This document shows, in pieces, positions 32,507 through 41,097 of a DNA stretch of 64,000 nucleotides (positions are counted from its first letter, which is position 1; the number at the start of each line of letters is the position of its first letter). The stretch lies in the NCBI GenBank assembly GCA_035543015.1, contig DATKKG010000061.1:1-64000 (forward strand), given 5' to 3'. Source of the stretch: DATKKG01 sp035543015. Its GTDB lineage: Archaea > Thermoproteota > Nitrososphaeria > Conexivisphaerales > DTJL01. The notes below the pieces were generated by a model that was given only the letters and a program-made list of their open reading frames with translations, was not told the DNA's origin and did no database searches. The position numbers were made by a program, and so were the translations under genes.

Positions 32507-32515
32507 TATTTTACC
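32507..32515 (-). promoter_or_regulatory. TATA box of tRNA-Gly
   Basis: The minus strand reads GGTAAAATA 24-32 nt upstream of the tRNA 5' end, the expected distance for archaeal tRNA promoters. Confidence 0.5.
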
Positions 32516-32972
32516 TTTCGTCCGGGCTCGAGGAGTCGTCGCGCGGCTCGTCAGCCTTCGGCACCCCGGGTCTCCCCTTTCCCCCAGAGCCCATGCCGGA
32601 CACCACCTGTTCGACGTACTCGAGCGTTATCACCCCGGAGTTGATCAAGTTCGTGAGGGCGTTCGCGGACGCTATCCCGGTGACCCTTCCCGACGTGCCC
32701 CTGATCTCCCTCCACCGCAGCTTGGTGTTGCCGCTCTTGGACTCGTATATGATGCCGAGGACGTCCCTGGCGTCGACGAAGCTTATCTCACGTATCTTCT
32801 TCAGGCTCGCCTTATCCGTGGCCTCTACGTATATGGCCCCCTGGCCGCTCTCCCGCTCGGGGAAGACGTCGGGGTCGTGGTAGTAGCTTTCAGGGATGTA
32901 GGAACGGCAGGTGCTGTAGATAAGGAACATCCTGAACCTTTCAAGTGTGGCTTCAATGTTAATCTCGACCAT
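32511..32972 (-). CDS. Conserved-looking hypothetical protein
   Basis: A 153-residue soluble protein with an ATG start (VEINIEATLERF), a mixed alpha/beta core (AIYVEATDKASLKKIREISFVD; LGIIYESKSGNTKLRWREI) and a disordered Gly/Pro/Asp-rich tail. Its 3' end overlaps the tRNA-Gly promoter region. Codon use matches the host, so it is the first host gene after the element. No family is recognised. Confidence 0.5.
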   Translation of the reverse strand: MVEINIEATLERFRMFLIYSTCRSYIPESYYHDPDVFPERESGQGAIYVEATDKASLKKIREISFVDARDVLGIIYESKSGNTKLRWREIRGTSGRVTGIASANALTNLINSGVITLEYVEQVVSGMGSGGKGRPGVPKADEPRDDSSSPDER

Positions 32973-33014
32973 GGATGTGCCACTTACAGCGCTTAAGCTA
33001 GGGGAGTCAAGTAA

Positions 33015-33815
33015 TTAATGGCTATGCCTTCGGGCCGGCCCCTCTCTTGGAGGCCCCGCGTCAGGAGCCTCCTGGTCCAGCCGAAAGACATCCAGCAGGG
33101 AGACCCCCGATTCGTCTATCTTCATGTTGATCTGCCAGCTCTCTACGCCCTTCTCTGCCGCCTCCTCGGCCGCGTCCGCTATCTTCGAGTTCGAGCTGTC
33201 CCTGGGAGGTCGCCTGAAGGGGGGCGCGTCGTAGAGGTAGCAGAGGGCTATCAGGGCCCTCCTCCCTCCTCCAACGTAGGCGGACAGCTCCGAGAAGTGG
33301 CGTATCAGCCTGTCGAAGGAGTCGAACTTCGAGTGGCCCACCGTCGGTCCCCCTCTGGAATCGAGCGTGATGAGAGGCGTCTTGATCTCCAGGAGGGAGT
33401 CGCCGACCTTGAAGTCTATCCTGGAGTGGCCAATTCTGACTTCTCTGCACACCTCCCCGGAGGCCATCGAAGAGAGCTGTCCATTTGCCAGGAAGTGGTG
33501 CACGTACCGGTTGGCGGCCGTCTGGTTGATGCCGATCCAGTCTCCGCCTCGGCCTGCGGAGGCACCGGGGGACACCGCCTCCACGGTGTACGCCGTCTTC
33601 CTCCCCTTTCCCGTCCCCCGCGAAAGGAGGCAGCGCAGGCCTTCCACCTTCAGGTCCCCGATGCGACCGGTGGTGGGGCAGTGGCACCTATACGTCCGGC
33701 CCCCCGTCCTGACCATCATCACGAACCTGTTCGGCCTTGAGACTACGACCCCTTCTCGGAGCCTGGGGTAGAACCTGAGCCTGGTGCCGTCATGACTTTC
33801 CGCCCGGGCCACCAC
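33015..33815 (-). CDS. sfsA: SfsA-family DNA-binding/nuclease-like protein
   Basis: The SfsA family (sugar fermentation stimulation protein A) has an OB-like N-terminal domain and a PD-(D/E)XK-like C-terminal domain. Support: RPNRFVMMV and HCPTTGRIGDL near the N terminus, then SRIDFKVGDSLLEIKTPLI (the D-x-E-x-K-like element) and the SKFDSFDRLIRHFSEL helix. At 266 residues it is somewhat longer than the family's ~230, with an Arg/Pro-rich tail. The biological role of SfsA in archaea is not established. Confidence 0.82.
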   Translation of the reverse strand: MVARAESHDGTRLRFYPRLREGVVVSRPNRFVMMVRTGGRTYRCHCPTTGRIGDLKVEGLRCLLSRGTGKGRKTAYTVEAVSPGASAGRGGDWIGINQTAANRYVHHFLANGQLSSMASGEVCREVRIGHSRIDFKVGDSLLEIKTPLITLDSRGGPTVGHSKFDSFDRLIRHFSELSAYVGGGRRALIALCYLYDAPPFRRPPRDSSNSKIADAAEEAAEKGVESWQINMKIDESGVSLLDVFRLDQEAPDAGPPREGPARRHSH

Positions 33816-34125
33816 GTCTTCCGGGACGGGCCGCCAGTATCTAAGGCTCTCCGGTCAAGCGGCGGGCGGCGGGATATCGTTAATAGGCGACGCGGCCGGT
33901 CTTGCAGACGGCGATGAAGACTCTAGCCCATGCGACTTCGGGATGAGCTGGATCTTGAGTTCTGAGCCGACCACGTCAGAGCGCCCCACCGGGAGGAATC
34001 GCTGAGACCTGCCTCTCCAGAGGGACCGGTCGAGAGGCATCTGAGCTACTGACCTTTTCGACGGTGACAGAGATTAAAAGTTCTTAAGGGCAAAAATTGC
34101 CACCACTATCAGAGGTTAATTACCG
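33816..34125. other. 310-nt intergenic region; possible box C/D-like RNA
   Basis: Between divergent sfsA and the tetraether synthase gene. At 33909-33969 CGGC-GATGA ... CTGA-GCCG gives box C- and D-like words closed by a 4-bp stem, with a GGGATGA box C'-like word at 33940-33946 but no clear D'. A minus-strand 61-codon frame (33855-34040) is Pro/Ser-rich and unconvincing. A/T-rich promoter sequence lies at 34068-34090. Confidence 0.25.
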
Positions 34126-35721
34126 TTGGAGCTGGAAGGTCCCAAGCCGCCCAGGCAGCTCATGTCGAAGACCAAGAGCATCTGCCCGGAATGCAACAGG
34201 ATAATCCAGGCAGACATATTCGAGAGGGACGGCAAGGTCTTCATCTCCAAGGAGTGCCCCGAGCACGGGTCCTACGAGGACCTGTACTTCGGAGACTACG
34301 ACATGTACATGCGCTTCTCCAGGTACGCCAAGGACGGCAGGGGGATAGCGAATCCCGAGATCAAGGCCCAGGGAATCAACTGCCCCGCGGGGTGCGGCCT
34401 CTGCTCCAACCACCTCAGCCACACGGCCCTCGGGAACATCGTCGTGACCAACCGCTGCGACCTGAACTGCTGGTACTGCTTCTTCTACGCCGAGAAGGCC
34501 GGCTACATCTACGAGCCCTCCCTGGACCAGATTCGAGCGATGGTGAAGAAGATGAGGGGGGAGGAGCCCATCGGGGGTGCGGCGATACAGCTTACCGGGG
34601 GCGAGCCGACCCTTCGCGAGGACCTCGTCGACATAGTAACGATCTGCCACGAGGAAGGGATCGAGCACGTCCAGCTCAACACCGACGGCATCAACCTCGC
34701 GAAGGACCCCACCCTGGCCCAGCGGGTGAGGGACGCCGGGGTGAACACGGTCTACCTGAGCTTCGACGGGGTGACGCCCAAGACCAACCCCAAGAACTTC
34801 TGGGAGATACCGGCCGTCCTGAGGAACTGCAGGGCCGCATCCCTGGGCCTAGTGCTGGTTCCCACCGTGATCAGGGGCATGAACGACTACGAGGTGGGTG
34901 ACATGATAAGGTACGGGTTCAAGAACAGGGACGTCGTGAGGGCGGTCAACTTCCAGCCCGTGTCGCTCGTCGGAAGGCTCACGAGGCAGGACCTGGCCAA
35001 GCTGAGGATCACGATCCCCGACGTCATCAAGCGCGTCGAGGAGCAGACGGACGGCGTCATCTGCAAGGACGATTGGTTCCCCGTTCCGTCATCCCTGCCG
35101 TTCTCCACGTTCGTCGAAGCCTGGGTAGGGACGCCCCAGTACGAGCTGACGACCCACTTTGCGTGCGGCGCGGCCACGTACATATTCGAGAAGGACGGAA
35201 AGATGGTGCCCCTGACGCGGTTCATCGACATACCCGGGCTCCTAGAGTTCCTGAATCTGGAGTCGGACGCCTTGAATCAGGGAAGGTCCAAGCTGGTGGC
35301 CGGCGCCAAGCTCCTCCTGCGGCTCAGGAAGTTCATCGACTCGGACAAGGCCCCCGAGGGAATGAAGCTGGGCGACATCCTCTACGACTCCATCGTGAAG
35401 CACGACTACACTTCGCTTGGGGAGTTCCACAAGCGCTCCCTGTTCCTGGGCATGATGCACTTCATGGACAAGTACAACCACGACGAGGAGAGGGTGCGCC
35501 GCTGCGACGTTCACTACATGACTCCCGACGGCCGCATCATACCGTTCTGCAGCTTCAACGTGATCCCGGAGTGGTACAGGGATGCCATCCAGAAGAAGTA
35601 CTCCATCCCGATAGAGGACTGGGAGAAGCGCACCGGCAAGACCCTCAAGGAAGGGTACTACAAGCGGGGACCGGTCCCCGCCGGGAACGACCAGAACCTC
35701 CTGACGGCCTCGACGGCATAG
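34126..35721 (+). CDS. tes: Radical SAM tetraether lipid synthase (Tes-like)
   Basis: Tes joins two archaeol phospholipid chains end to end to make GDGT tetraether lipids. The 531-residue protein has the family layout: N-terminal Cys20/Cys23/Cys44 block (CPECNRI...KECPEHGSYEDLYFGD), a second Cys block (INCPAGCGLC, 86-93), the radical SAM motif CDLNCWYC (Cys111, Cys115, Cys118), GGEPTLR for SAM binding, and a C-terminal Cys-containing domain (FACGAATYIF; RRCDVHYMTPDGRIIPFC). The start is TTG; ATG at 34162 is an alternative. Relatives that make GMGT cross-links are possible. Confidence 0.85.
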   Translation: MELEGPKPPRQLMSKTKSICPECNRIIQADIFERDGKVFISKECPEHGSYEDLYFGDYDMYMRFSRYAKDGRGIANPEIKAQGINCPAGCGLCSNHLSHTALGNIVVTNRCDLNCWYCFFYAEKAGYIYEPSLDQIRAMVKKMRGEEPIGGAAIQLTGGEPTLREDLVDIVTICHEEGIEHVQLNTDGINLAKDPTLAQRVRDAGVNTVYLSFDGVTPKTNPKNFWEIPAVLRNCRAASLGLVLVPTVIRGMNDYEVGDMIRYGFKNRDVVRAVNFQPVSLVGRLTRQDLAKLRITIPDVIKRVEEQTDGVICKDDWFPVPSSLPFSTFVEAWVGTPQYELTTHFACGAATYIFEKDGKMVPLTRFIDIPGLLEFLNLESDALNQGRSKLVAGAKLLLRLRKFIDSDKAPEGMKLGDILYDSIVKHDYTSLGEFHKRSLFLGMMHFMDKYNHDEERVRRCDVHYMTPDGRIIPFCSFNVIPEWYRDAIQKKYSIPIEDWEKRTGKTLKEGYYKRGPVPAGNDQNLLTASTA

Positions 35722-35836
35722 GAGAAGGGCACTTTCAAAAGCGGCAGATCGATGAATGCATGAATACTTTCATTCTGCTCCACATAGATAATCCACTGCA
35801 AACCATGATAAGTGTTATAACCTGTAAAACTGTGTT
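35722..35836 (+). other. A/T-rich gap upstream of cdc6, possible origin
   Basis: This 115-nt gap is markedly richer in A/T than the surroundings. TCCACTGCAAAC at 35792-35803 matches 10 of 12 positions of the archaeal mini-ORB core (TCCAGTGGAAAC). Origins often lie next to orc1/cdc6. Only one candidate box is visible, so support is thin. Confidence 0.25.
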
Positions 35837-36991
35837 GTGACGTGGATGGGCTCGTCTGTCTTCAAGGAGGAGTACAAGCTCCTTCCGGACCACCTGCCCG
35901 AGAAGATACCCCACCGTGAAGGCGAGCTCGCGCAACTCAGGAGGATGTACTCCTCCTTGCTCTCCCCCGTCCCCACCCCCGCCACCTCCTTCCTGCTGGG
36001 TCCGGTGGGCACGGGCAAGACGATGCTGGCCAGGAAGCTCTGCGGCGGCCTGGAGGAGGACGGCAGGAGGAACGGCTTCATTGTCAAGGCGATCACGGTG
36101 AACTGCAGGATAGACAAGGGACCGTCGTCCGTGCTCAACCGGATGGTGGAGTCCCTCGGCCTCACCTTCCCAAAGAGGGGCTACGAAGTGCAGGAGACCC
36201 TGCGATTCCTCATGGACGAGCTCCTTCAGATGAAGGCCAGGCTGCTCCTAGTGCTGGACGAAGTCGACAGCCTCGTGTCGGCCAGCGGAGCTGCCTTCCT
36301 CTACACCCTCGCGAGGATAAACGAAACGGTGAGCTCGCCAGTGCTCTCCCTCCTGATGATTTCGAAGGACCTGAGGTTCTTCTGGGAGGTGGACGCCAGC
36401 ACCCGCAGCTCCCTGCAGAAGGCGGTCGTCAAGCTGTCCCCTTACACTGCGGACCAGCTCCTGGCGATAGTCCTGAGCAGGAGCGAAGAGGCCCTCAACC
36501 CCGGGGTGCTGGGGGAGGACACGGCCCGCCTGATAGCCGGGACGGCGGCCGACTCTGGCGACGCCAGGTACGCCATCGAGCTCCTCTACAGGTCCGCCAA
36601 GATGGCCGACTACAACGGCGCGGAAAGGGTCAGGGCGGCCGACGTGCAGGAGGCCAGGAACAGCCTCCCGCCCCAGGTCAGCCTCGAGGAGCTGAACTAC
36701 CTGAGCCGCCATGAGCGGATAGTCCTCCTGGCCGCCGCGCGCCTGCTGAGGCCCGCCGACAAGGCGTTCGTGTCCACCGGGGAGCTGGAGGCCGAGTACG
36801 GCACGATCTGCTCTTCGATGAGCCTGAAGCCCCGCCGCCACACCATGATCTGGATGTCGATACAGAACCTGAAGGCCAGGGGCTTCTTCGTCGCGTCGCA
36901 GTCCGGGAAGGGCAGGAGGGGGCGGACGACGCTCATAGGCCTGAACATCTCCCCGCAGGAGGTCATCAGGACGTGCTCGGGGGAGGAGTAG
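35837..36991 (+). CDS. cdc6: Orc1/Cdc6 replication initiator
   Basis: An AAA+ protein that binds origin repeats and loads MCM. In 384 residues it has Walker A GPVGTGKT (55-62), Walker B LLVLDEVD (about 137-144), a sensor-2 region and a C-terminal winged helix (LKPRRHTMIWMSIQNLKARGFF). The start is GTG at 35837; an ATG at residue 4 is close. A winged-helix gene follows at once on the same strand. Confidence 0.92.
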   Translation: MTWMGSSVFKEEYKLLPDHLPEKIPHREGELAQLRRMYSSLLSPVPTPATSFLLGPVGTGKTMLARKLCGGLEEDGRRNGFIVKAITVNCRIDKGPSSVLNRMVESLGLTFPKRGYEVQETLRFLMDELLQMKARLLLVLDEVDSLVSASGAAFLYTLARINETVSSPVLSLLMISKDLRFFWEVDASTRSSLQKAVVKLSPYTADQLLAIVLSRSEEALNPGVLGEDTARLIAGTAADSGDARYAIELLYRSAKMADYNGAERVRAADVQEARNSLPPQVSLEELNYLSRHERIVLLAAARLLRPADKAFVSTGELEAEYGTICSSMSLKPRRHTMIWMSIQNLKARGFFVASQSGKGRRGRTTLIGLNISPQEVIRTCSGEE

Positions 36992-36992
36992 G

Positions 36993-37292
36993 TTGGAGCA
37001 GCTGAGGCTGGAGGATGTCCTGGGGGCGGCCGGAAAGGTGAAGGTCCTCCTCCTTCTCATCGGCCAGGAGGAGATGAACATCTCTCAGATCGTCAAGCTT
37101 TCGGGGTTGGAGCACTCCTCCGTGCAGAAGCACCTGAAGTCGCTGTGCGACCAGCACCTGGTCAGGGAGAAGAGGTACGGCAGGATCAGGATATTCGCCC
37201 TGGAGGAGAAGAACCCCTACGTGGCGCTGCTGAAGAGGTTCTTCGCCGACTGGAGGAGGCTGGGCGAAGGCCAGGCGGCCGGATACGCCTGA
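36993..37292 (+). CDS. Winged-helix transcriptional regulator
   Basis: A 99-residue single-domain ArsR-type winged helix: KVKVLLLLIGQEEMNISQIVKLSGLEHSSVQKHLKSL (helix-turn-helix with recognition helix HSSVQKHLKSL), then a basic wing (REKRYGRIRIFALEEK) and a C-terminal helix. It starts with TTG 1 nt after cdc6, so the two are probably co-transcribed. No metal-binding cysteines are evident. Confidence 0.8.
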   Translation: MEQLRLEDVLGAAGKVKVLLLLIGQEEMNISQIVKLSGLEHSSVQKHLKSLCDQHLVREKRYGRIRIFALEEKNPYVALLKRFFADWRRLGEGQAAGYA

Positions 37293-37348
37293 AGGGACAA
37301 CGATAGCGTTTTAACCGGTGGAATGGATATCGGATGCAGTGAACACCC

Positions 37349-37786
37349 TTGGCTAGGATGGTGGATATCTCGGCGAAGCCGGTCGTCCGGAGGGAGGCCG
37401 TCGCCGAGGGCTTCATAGAGCTCAACAGCGGGACGATCAGGGCCATCAGGGAGAAGCGCCTCGAAAAGGGCGACGCGGAGGAGATCGCCAAGCTGGGCGC
37501 GATAACCGCCGGGAAGCGCACCTCCGAGATACTCATGCTCTGCCATCCGATACCCATCGAGTCCTTCGAGGTGGACGTGAAGGTGGAGAAGGACGGGGTC
37601 AGGGTCACCAGCCACGTCGTGGCCCTCGCCAAGACGGGGGTTGAGATGGAGGCGCTGACCGCCGTGGCCATGGGCCTTCTGAACGTGTGGGATGTGACCA
37701 AGAAGTACGAGAAGGACGCCCAGGGGCAGTACCCCTCCACCGCCATCAGGGACATACACGTCGTGCGCAAGGTGAAGAAGCAGTGA
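37349..37786 (+). CDS. moaC: Cyclic pyranopterin monophosphate synthase MoaC
   Basis: It catalyses the second step of molybdenum cofactor synthesis. The 145-residue protein has MVDISAKPVVRREAVAEG, the LCHPIPI motif around residue 70 and the C-terminal KTGVEMEALTAV and KYEKDAQGQYP blocks, all diagnostic. The start is TTG. MoaB follows with a GTGA overlap. MoaC and MoaB support molybdoenzymes that XdhC (13.3 kb) could serve. Confidence 0.95.
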   Translation: MARMVDISAKPVVRREAVAEGFIELNSGTIRAIREKRLEKGDAEEIAKLGAITAGKRTSEILMLCHPIPIESFEVDVKVEKDGVRVTSHVVALAKTGVEMEALTAVAMGLLNVWDVTKKYEKDAQGQYPSTAIRDIHVVRKVKKQ

Positions 37787-38310
37787 GCGAGCCGGCCGAG
37801 CACCACCACCATGACAGGAGCGACCTCCGGATAGGCGTAGTAACCGTCAGCACATCGAGATCCGCCGCCGCCAGGAACGGGAAGGAGTTCAAGGACGAGT
37901 CTGGCGAAGGAGCCTGCGCCATCGCGGTCGCGCGCGGATACCGTGTGACCTTCAGGAAGCTGGTGGGCGACGATATGAACGAGATCCGGCGCGCCTTCAC
38001 CGAGGGGCTGGCCACGGGGCTCGTGGACGCCTTGGTATTTGTCGGCGGGACAGGGGCGGCCTCGTCGGACGTGACGCCGGAGGCCGTGGAGCCGATGCTG
38101 AAGAAGACCCTCCCCGGCTTCGGTGAGCTCTTCCGCGAAAGGAGCAGCCAGAGGATAGGCGTGAGCGCAGCTCTCAGCCGGGCCTTGGCGGGCACAGTGG
38201 ACGAGTTCGCCGTCTTCTGTCTCCCCGGCTCGACGGACGGCTCTTCCCTGGGTATGGAGATGGCGATGGAGCTCCTTCCACATCTGAAGGCGCTGCTAGG
38301 TCCCGCCTAG
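37783..38310 (+). CDS. moaB: Molybdopterin adenylyltransferase-like MoaB
   Basis: MoaB/MogA-fold protein that adenylylates molybdopterin. From the GTG at 37783, which overlaps the moaC stop, it has 175 residues. Signature parts: IGVVTVSTSRS, FVGGTGAASSDVTPEAVEPML (the GGTG loop) and FRERSSQRIGVSAALSRALAG, then VFCLPGSTDGS. The N terminus is His-rich (AEHHHHDRSD), which may bind metal. A longer frame upstream belongs to the moaC overlap. Confidence 0.93.
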   Translation: MSEPAEHHHHDRSDLRIGVVTVSTSRSAAARNGKEFKDESGEGACAIAVARGYRVTFRKLVGDDMNEIRRAFTEGLATGLVDALVFVGGTGAASSDVTPEAVEPMLKKTLPGFGELFRERSSQRIGVSAALSRALAGTVDEFAVFCLPGSTDGSSLGMEMAMELLPHLKALLGPA

Positions 38311-38652
38311 GGAGTCGGCCCACTTCTTCCTGTATGTGGCCAGGTCCCCTCCAGCGCAGTCCGAGCAGAGGCACCTGCCGCCCACGGAGTCCACGGAACA
38401 TATCGCCCTGAAGGAGCAGTCGGCGCAGGAAGCGTCCTTGCCGCATGTGAAGCACTTGAAGGAGAAGTAGACCTCCCCTCCCGCCGCGGCCGCTATGATG
38501 CGCTTCGCCGCGGCAAGGTCGGCGCTCGACCTGATGAAGAACCCGCGCCCGGTCTTGTATTCGACTCCCGCCTTCATCAGCTCCTTGAAGGCCGCCGTGC
38601 CCAGCCTTGGCAGGTTGACCCAGGTCTCGAGGGGGATCCTAGTCTCCGCCAT
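38296..38652 (-). CDS. Cysteine-rich small protein of unknown function
   Basis: A 118-residue protein with a helical N-terminal half (AAFKELMKAGVEYKTGRGFFIRSSADLAAAKRI) and a C-terminal Cys-rich segment (CFTCGKDASCADC...CSVDS...CLCSDC), nine cysteines that could form two zinc sites or an Fe-S cluster. The stop of this gene overlaps the 3' end of moaB by 15 nt. It is followed upstream by the ECF operon on the same strand with a 1-nt gap, so it may be co-transcribed with ecfT. Confidence 0.55.
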   Translation of the reverse strand: MAETRIPLETWVNLPRLGTAAFKELMKAGVEYKTGRGFFIRSSADLAAAKRIIAAAAGGEVYFSFKCFTCGKDASCADCSFRAICSVDSVGGRCLCSDCAGGDLATYRKKWADSLGGT

Positions 38653-38653
38653 G

Positions 38654-39385
38654 TCAGACCACCCGGAAGCAGAGAAGCACTCCAGCCCATACGGCGACCG
38701 TCACTAATAAGGCGGCGTAGTCCCTCGACTTCAGATGGAGCGCGTAGAGGGAGGTCGGGTTCTTCACGGCGCCGTAGCCTCTGGACTCCATGGCCTCGGC
38801 GAGCTCCCCGCTCCTCACCAGGGCGTTGACTATGAGGGGTATGAGCACCGGTATGAGGTTCCTCAGCCTCTTCGCAGGCCCTCCCTTGTCCATCTCCAGG
38901 CCCCTCGACTTCTGGGCGTCTATGATCTGGGTCAGGTCGAGCATAAGCACTGGGACGAACCTGACCGCCGTGACGAAGGCGAAGACGAAGTCCCTGGGGA
39001 GCCTGAACCATCGCATCACGTACTCCAGCTCGTCGGGTGAGGTGGTGACGAAGAACAGGGAGGTCGAGGCCACTATCGCCATGAAGCGGAGGGTGAGGGT
39101 GGCGCTCCTGTAGAGCCCGTAGCTGAACACAAGGTTGATGACGAATATGAAAGCGGCGAAGGTCAGCGACACGCTCATCACCTTGCCCAGCCTGCGCAGC
39201 GACTTCGCCAGGGCCGCAGGCACGGCTATGGCGCAGAACGCTATGGCCAGCTGGTAGAGGTCGGTCGTCAGCAGGGAGATCGAGAACAGAGCTATGGAGA
39301 TCAGGAGCTTCACACGGGGGTCTAGGCGGTGGATGGGGGTGTCCTCATGCCTGAACCTCAGCCCCTCGGCCAGCAGGTGGGCCAT
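38654..39385 (-). CDS. ecfT: ECF transporter transmembrane component EcfT (CbiQ family)
   Basis: EcfT couples ATPases to a vitamin- or metal-binding S subunit. It has about five membrane segments and the coupling-helix motif MESRGYGAVKN (A-R-G family signature) and AQKSRGLEMDKGGP. The start is the ATG at 39385, 4 nt within the end of the ATPase gene (ATGA). The 310-residue extension of the open frame is from the overlapping gene and is not used. The length is 243 residues. Confidence 0.9.
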   Translation of the reverse strand: MAHLLAEGLRFRHEDTPIHRLDPRVKLLISIALFSISLLTTDLYQLAIAFCAIAVPAALAKSLRRLGKVMSVSLTFAAFIFVINLVFSYGLYRSATLTLRFMAIVASTSLFFVTTSPDELEYVMRWFRLPRDFVFAFVTAVRFVPVLMLDLTQIIDAQKSRGLEMDKGGPAKRLRNLIPVLIPLIVNALVRSGELAEAMESRGYGAVKNPTSLYALHLKSRDYAALLVTVAVWAGVLLCFRVV

Positions 39386-40194
39386 CAGGGCTCCCTCCGT
39401 TCGAGCCAGTGGACCGCGTCGGAGACGTTGCGGAAGGAGGGGCTCCGGCCGAGCATCTTGGATATCGTGACCAGCTGCGGCTGCCTGAGCCCTGCGCTCT
39501 CCAGGAGGTCTGAATCGGAGTAGACCTCCTCCGGGTCGCCGTCCCTGACGACCTTGCCTGCGATCATGACCACCGTCCTGGCCCAAAGCGGCCAGAGGAA
39601 CTCGAGGTCGTGGGAGACCACTATGACGGTCTTCTCCGCCTCCATGAGCCTCCTGATTGTCTCAAGGATGCGGAGCTTGCTGGGGTAGTCCTGGCCCACG
39701 GTGGGCTCGTCGAGGACGAGGACGTCGGGGTTCCAAGCGGTGACCGCGGCGATGCAGAGGCGCTTCTTCTCGCCGCCGCTGAGGGTCAGCGGAGCCCTCT
39801 TCCTCAGGTGTTCGAGGCCGAAGTAGCGGAAGACCTCGTCGGTACGCTTGGCGGCCTCATCTTCGGAGAAGCCGAAGTTCCTGAGGCCGAAGAGCACCTC
39901 GGCCTCGGCCGTCTCGGAGAAGAGCTGGTGGTCCGAGTTCTGGAAGACAAGGCCCACCCTGCGGGATAGCTCGGCGACGCTCTGCTCCCTGGTGTCCTTG
40001 CCGAAGACCCTGACGGTTCCCGAAGACGGCTTGAGAAGGCCGTTCAGGTGCTTGAGCAGGGTCGTCTTGCCGGCGCCGTTCCCGCCGACTATGGCGATCA
40101 CCTCGCCCTTGTCAATGTCGAGGCTCACCCCGTCCAGGGCCACGACCCCGTTGGGCTGCCTGAAGGCGACGTCCCTAAGCTCGATTACCGCCAA
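39385..40194 (-). CDS. ecfA2: ECF transporter ATPase EcfA (second)
   Basis: An ABC ATPase of 269 residues with Walker A GGNGAGKT, Q-loop VFQNSDHQLF (typical of ECF), signature LSGGEKKR, Walker B VLVLDEPT and switch His VVSHD. I place the start at the TTG at 40194, overlapping the stop of the upstream ATPase, which begins with VIELRDVAF as usual for ABC proteins. Confidence 0.9.
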   Translation of the reverse strand: MAVIELRDVAFRQPNGVVALDGVSLDIDKGEVIAIVGGNGAGKTTLLKHLNGLLKPSSGTVRVFGKDTREQSVAELSRRVGLVFQNSDHQLFSETAEAEVLFGLRNFGFSEDEAAKRTDEVFRYFGLEHLRKRAPLTLSGGEKKRLCIAAVTAWNPDVLVLDEPTVGQDYPSKLRILETIRRLMEAEKTVIVVSHDLEFLWPLWARTVVMIAGKVVRDGDPEEVYSDSDLLESAGLRQPQLVTISKMLGRSPSFRNVSDAVHWLERREP

Positions 40195-41033
40195 ATCTCC
40201 TTCGCCTCGGAGCAGAAGGCATCGACGGTGAGCCCAATGCCATGGGGCCACTTGCCCGCCTCTCGCAGACGCCTCTGCACCTCCACGACGGTGGGAGGCG
40301 AGAGGCCCACTTCGTGGAGGCCCTCGGAGGAAAGGACCTCCGCCGGGGGGCCCGACTTCCAGACCTTGCCTCCGGAGAGGATTACGAGCTGGTCGGCGAT
40401 GGGGGCCACCAGCTCCAGCCTGTGCTCGACGAGCAGGACGCTGAGGCCAAGCTCGGAGTTGAGCCTCTCGACCAGTGCCACCACCCCGTCGGCCGTCCGC
40501 GGGTCCAGCAGCGACGTGGGCTCGTCCAGCACGAGCAGCTCCGGGCCCATGGCCAGTGCGCCGGCTATGGCGACGCGCTGCTTCTGCCCGTCGGAAAGCT
40601 CGCTTGGCGACCTGTTGCGGAGCCCCTCGATGCCGAGGAGCTTGAGGGATTCGTCCACCCGGCGGACGATCTCCGGGCGTGGGACCCCGAGGTTCTCGAG
40701 GCCGAAGGCGACGTCCCTTTCGACCGTGAACATGAAGATCTGGTTCTCGGGGTTCTGGAAGAGGAAGCCGATCTTCTTGGCCAGTTCGTAGGTGGGCGTC
40801 TCCTGCGCCACCAGCCCGTCCACCACAACCCTGCCCGTGTATTCGCCAGGGTAGATGTGTGGAATCAGGCCGTTGATGGACCTGAGGAGGGTGGTCTTCC
40901 CACTTCCGCTGGCCCCTGCCAGGACGGCTATCTCCCCCCTCTTCATGGAGAGGTCGACGTGCTGAAGGGTGGGGACGTCCGTCCCTTGGTACCTGAACGA
41001 GAAGTCCTCGAACTTCAGAATCTCGTCAGCCGT
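40185..41033 (-). CDS. ecfA1: ECF transporter ATPase EcfA (first), non-canonical start
   Basis: ABC ATPase with Walker A GASGSGKT, Q-loop FLFQNPENQIFMF, signature LSDGQKQR (with Asp in place of Gly), Walker B LLVLDEPT and His switch LVEHR. The first ATG (40946) would cut off the conserved N-terminal strand and A-loop (ILKFEDFSFRYQG). These residues are encoded in frame but there is no ATG, GTG or TTG before an in-frame stop at 41040. An ACG at 41033 lies 6 nt after an AGGTGA Shine-Dalgarno; CTG at 41039 is also possible. From the ACG the protein has 282 residues. Confidence 0.85.
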   Translation of the reverse strand, partial: TADEILKFEDFSFRYQGTDVPTLQHVDLSMKRGEIAVLAGASGSGKTTLLRSINGLIPHIYPGEYTGRVVVDGLVAQETPTYELAKKIGFLFQNPENQIFMFTVERDVAFGLENLGVPRPEIVRRVDESLKLLGIEGLRNRSPSELSDGQKQRVAIAGALAMGPELLVLDEPTSLLDPRTADGVVALVERLNSELGLSVLLVEHRLELVAPIADQLVILSGGKVWKSGPPAEVLSSEGLHEVGLSPPTVVEVQRRLREAGKWPHGIGLTVDAFCSEAKEIWR

Positions 41034-41097
41034 CCCCAGTCACCTACGCGAAAAGTCAAGGGCTTGGAGTGGCTTATTAAACTGTTGCGGGGGTCGC

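Noticed and set aside
33855..34040. A 61-codon minus-strand frame upstream of sfsA, with tRNA-like words in the DNA
   Set aside because: No cloverleaf with 7-bp acceptor could be built, and the encoded peptide is Pro/Ser-rich without features.
35792..35803. Mini-ORB-like word upstream of cdc6 as a confirmed origin
   Set aside because: Only one imperfect copy; no inverted pair or further boxes, so it is kept as a weak possibility only.
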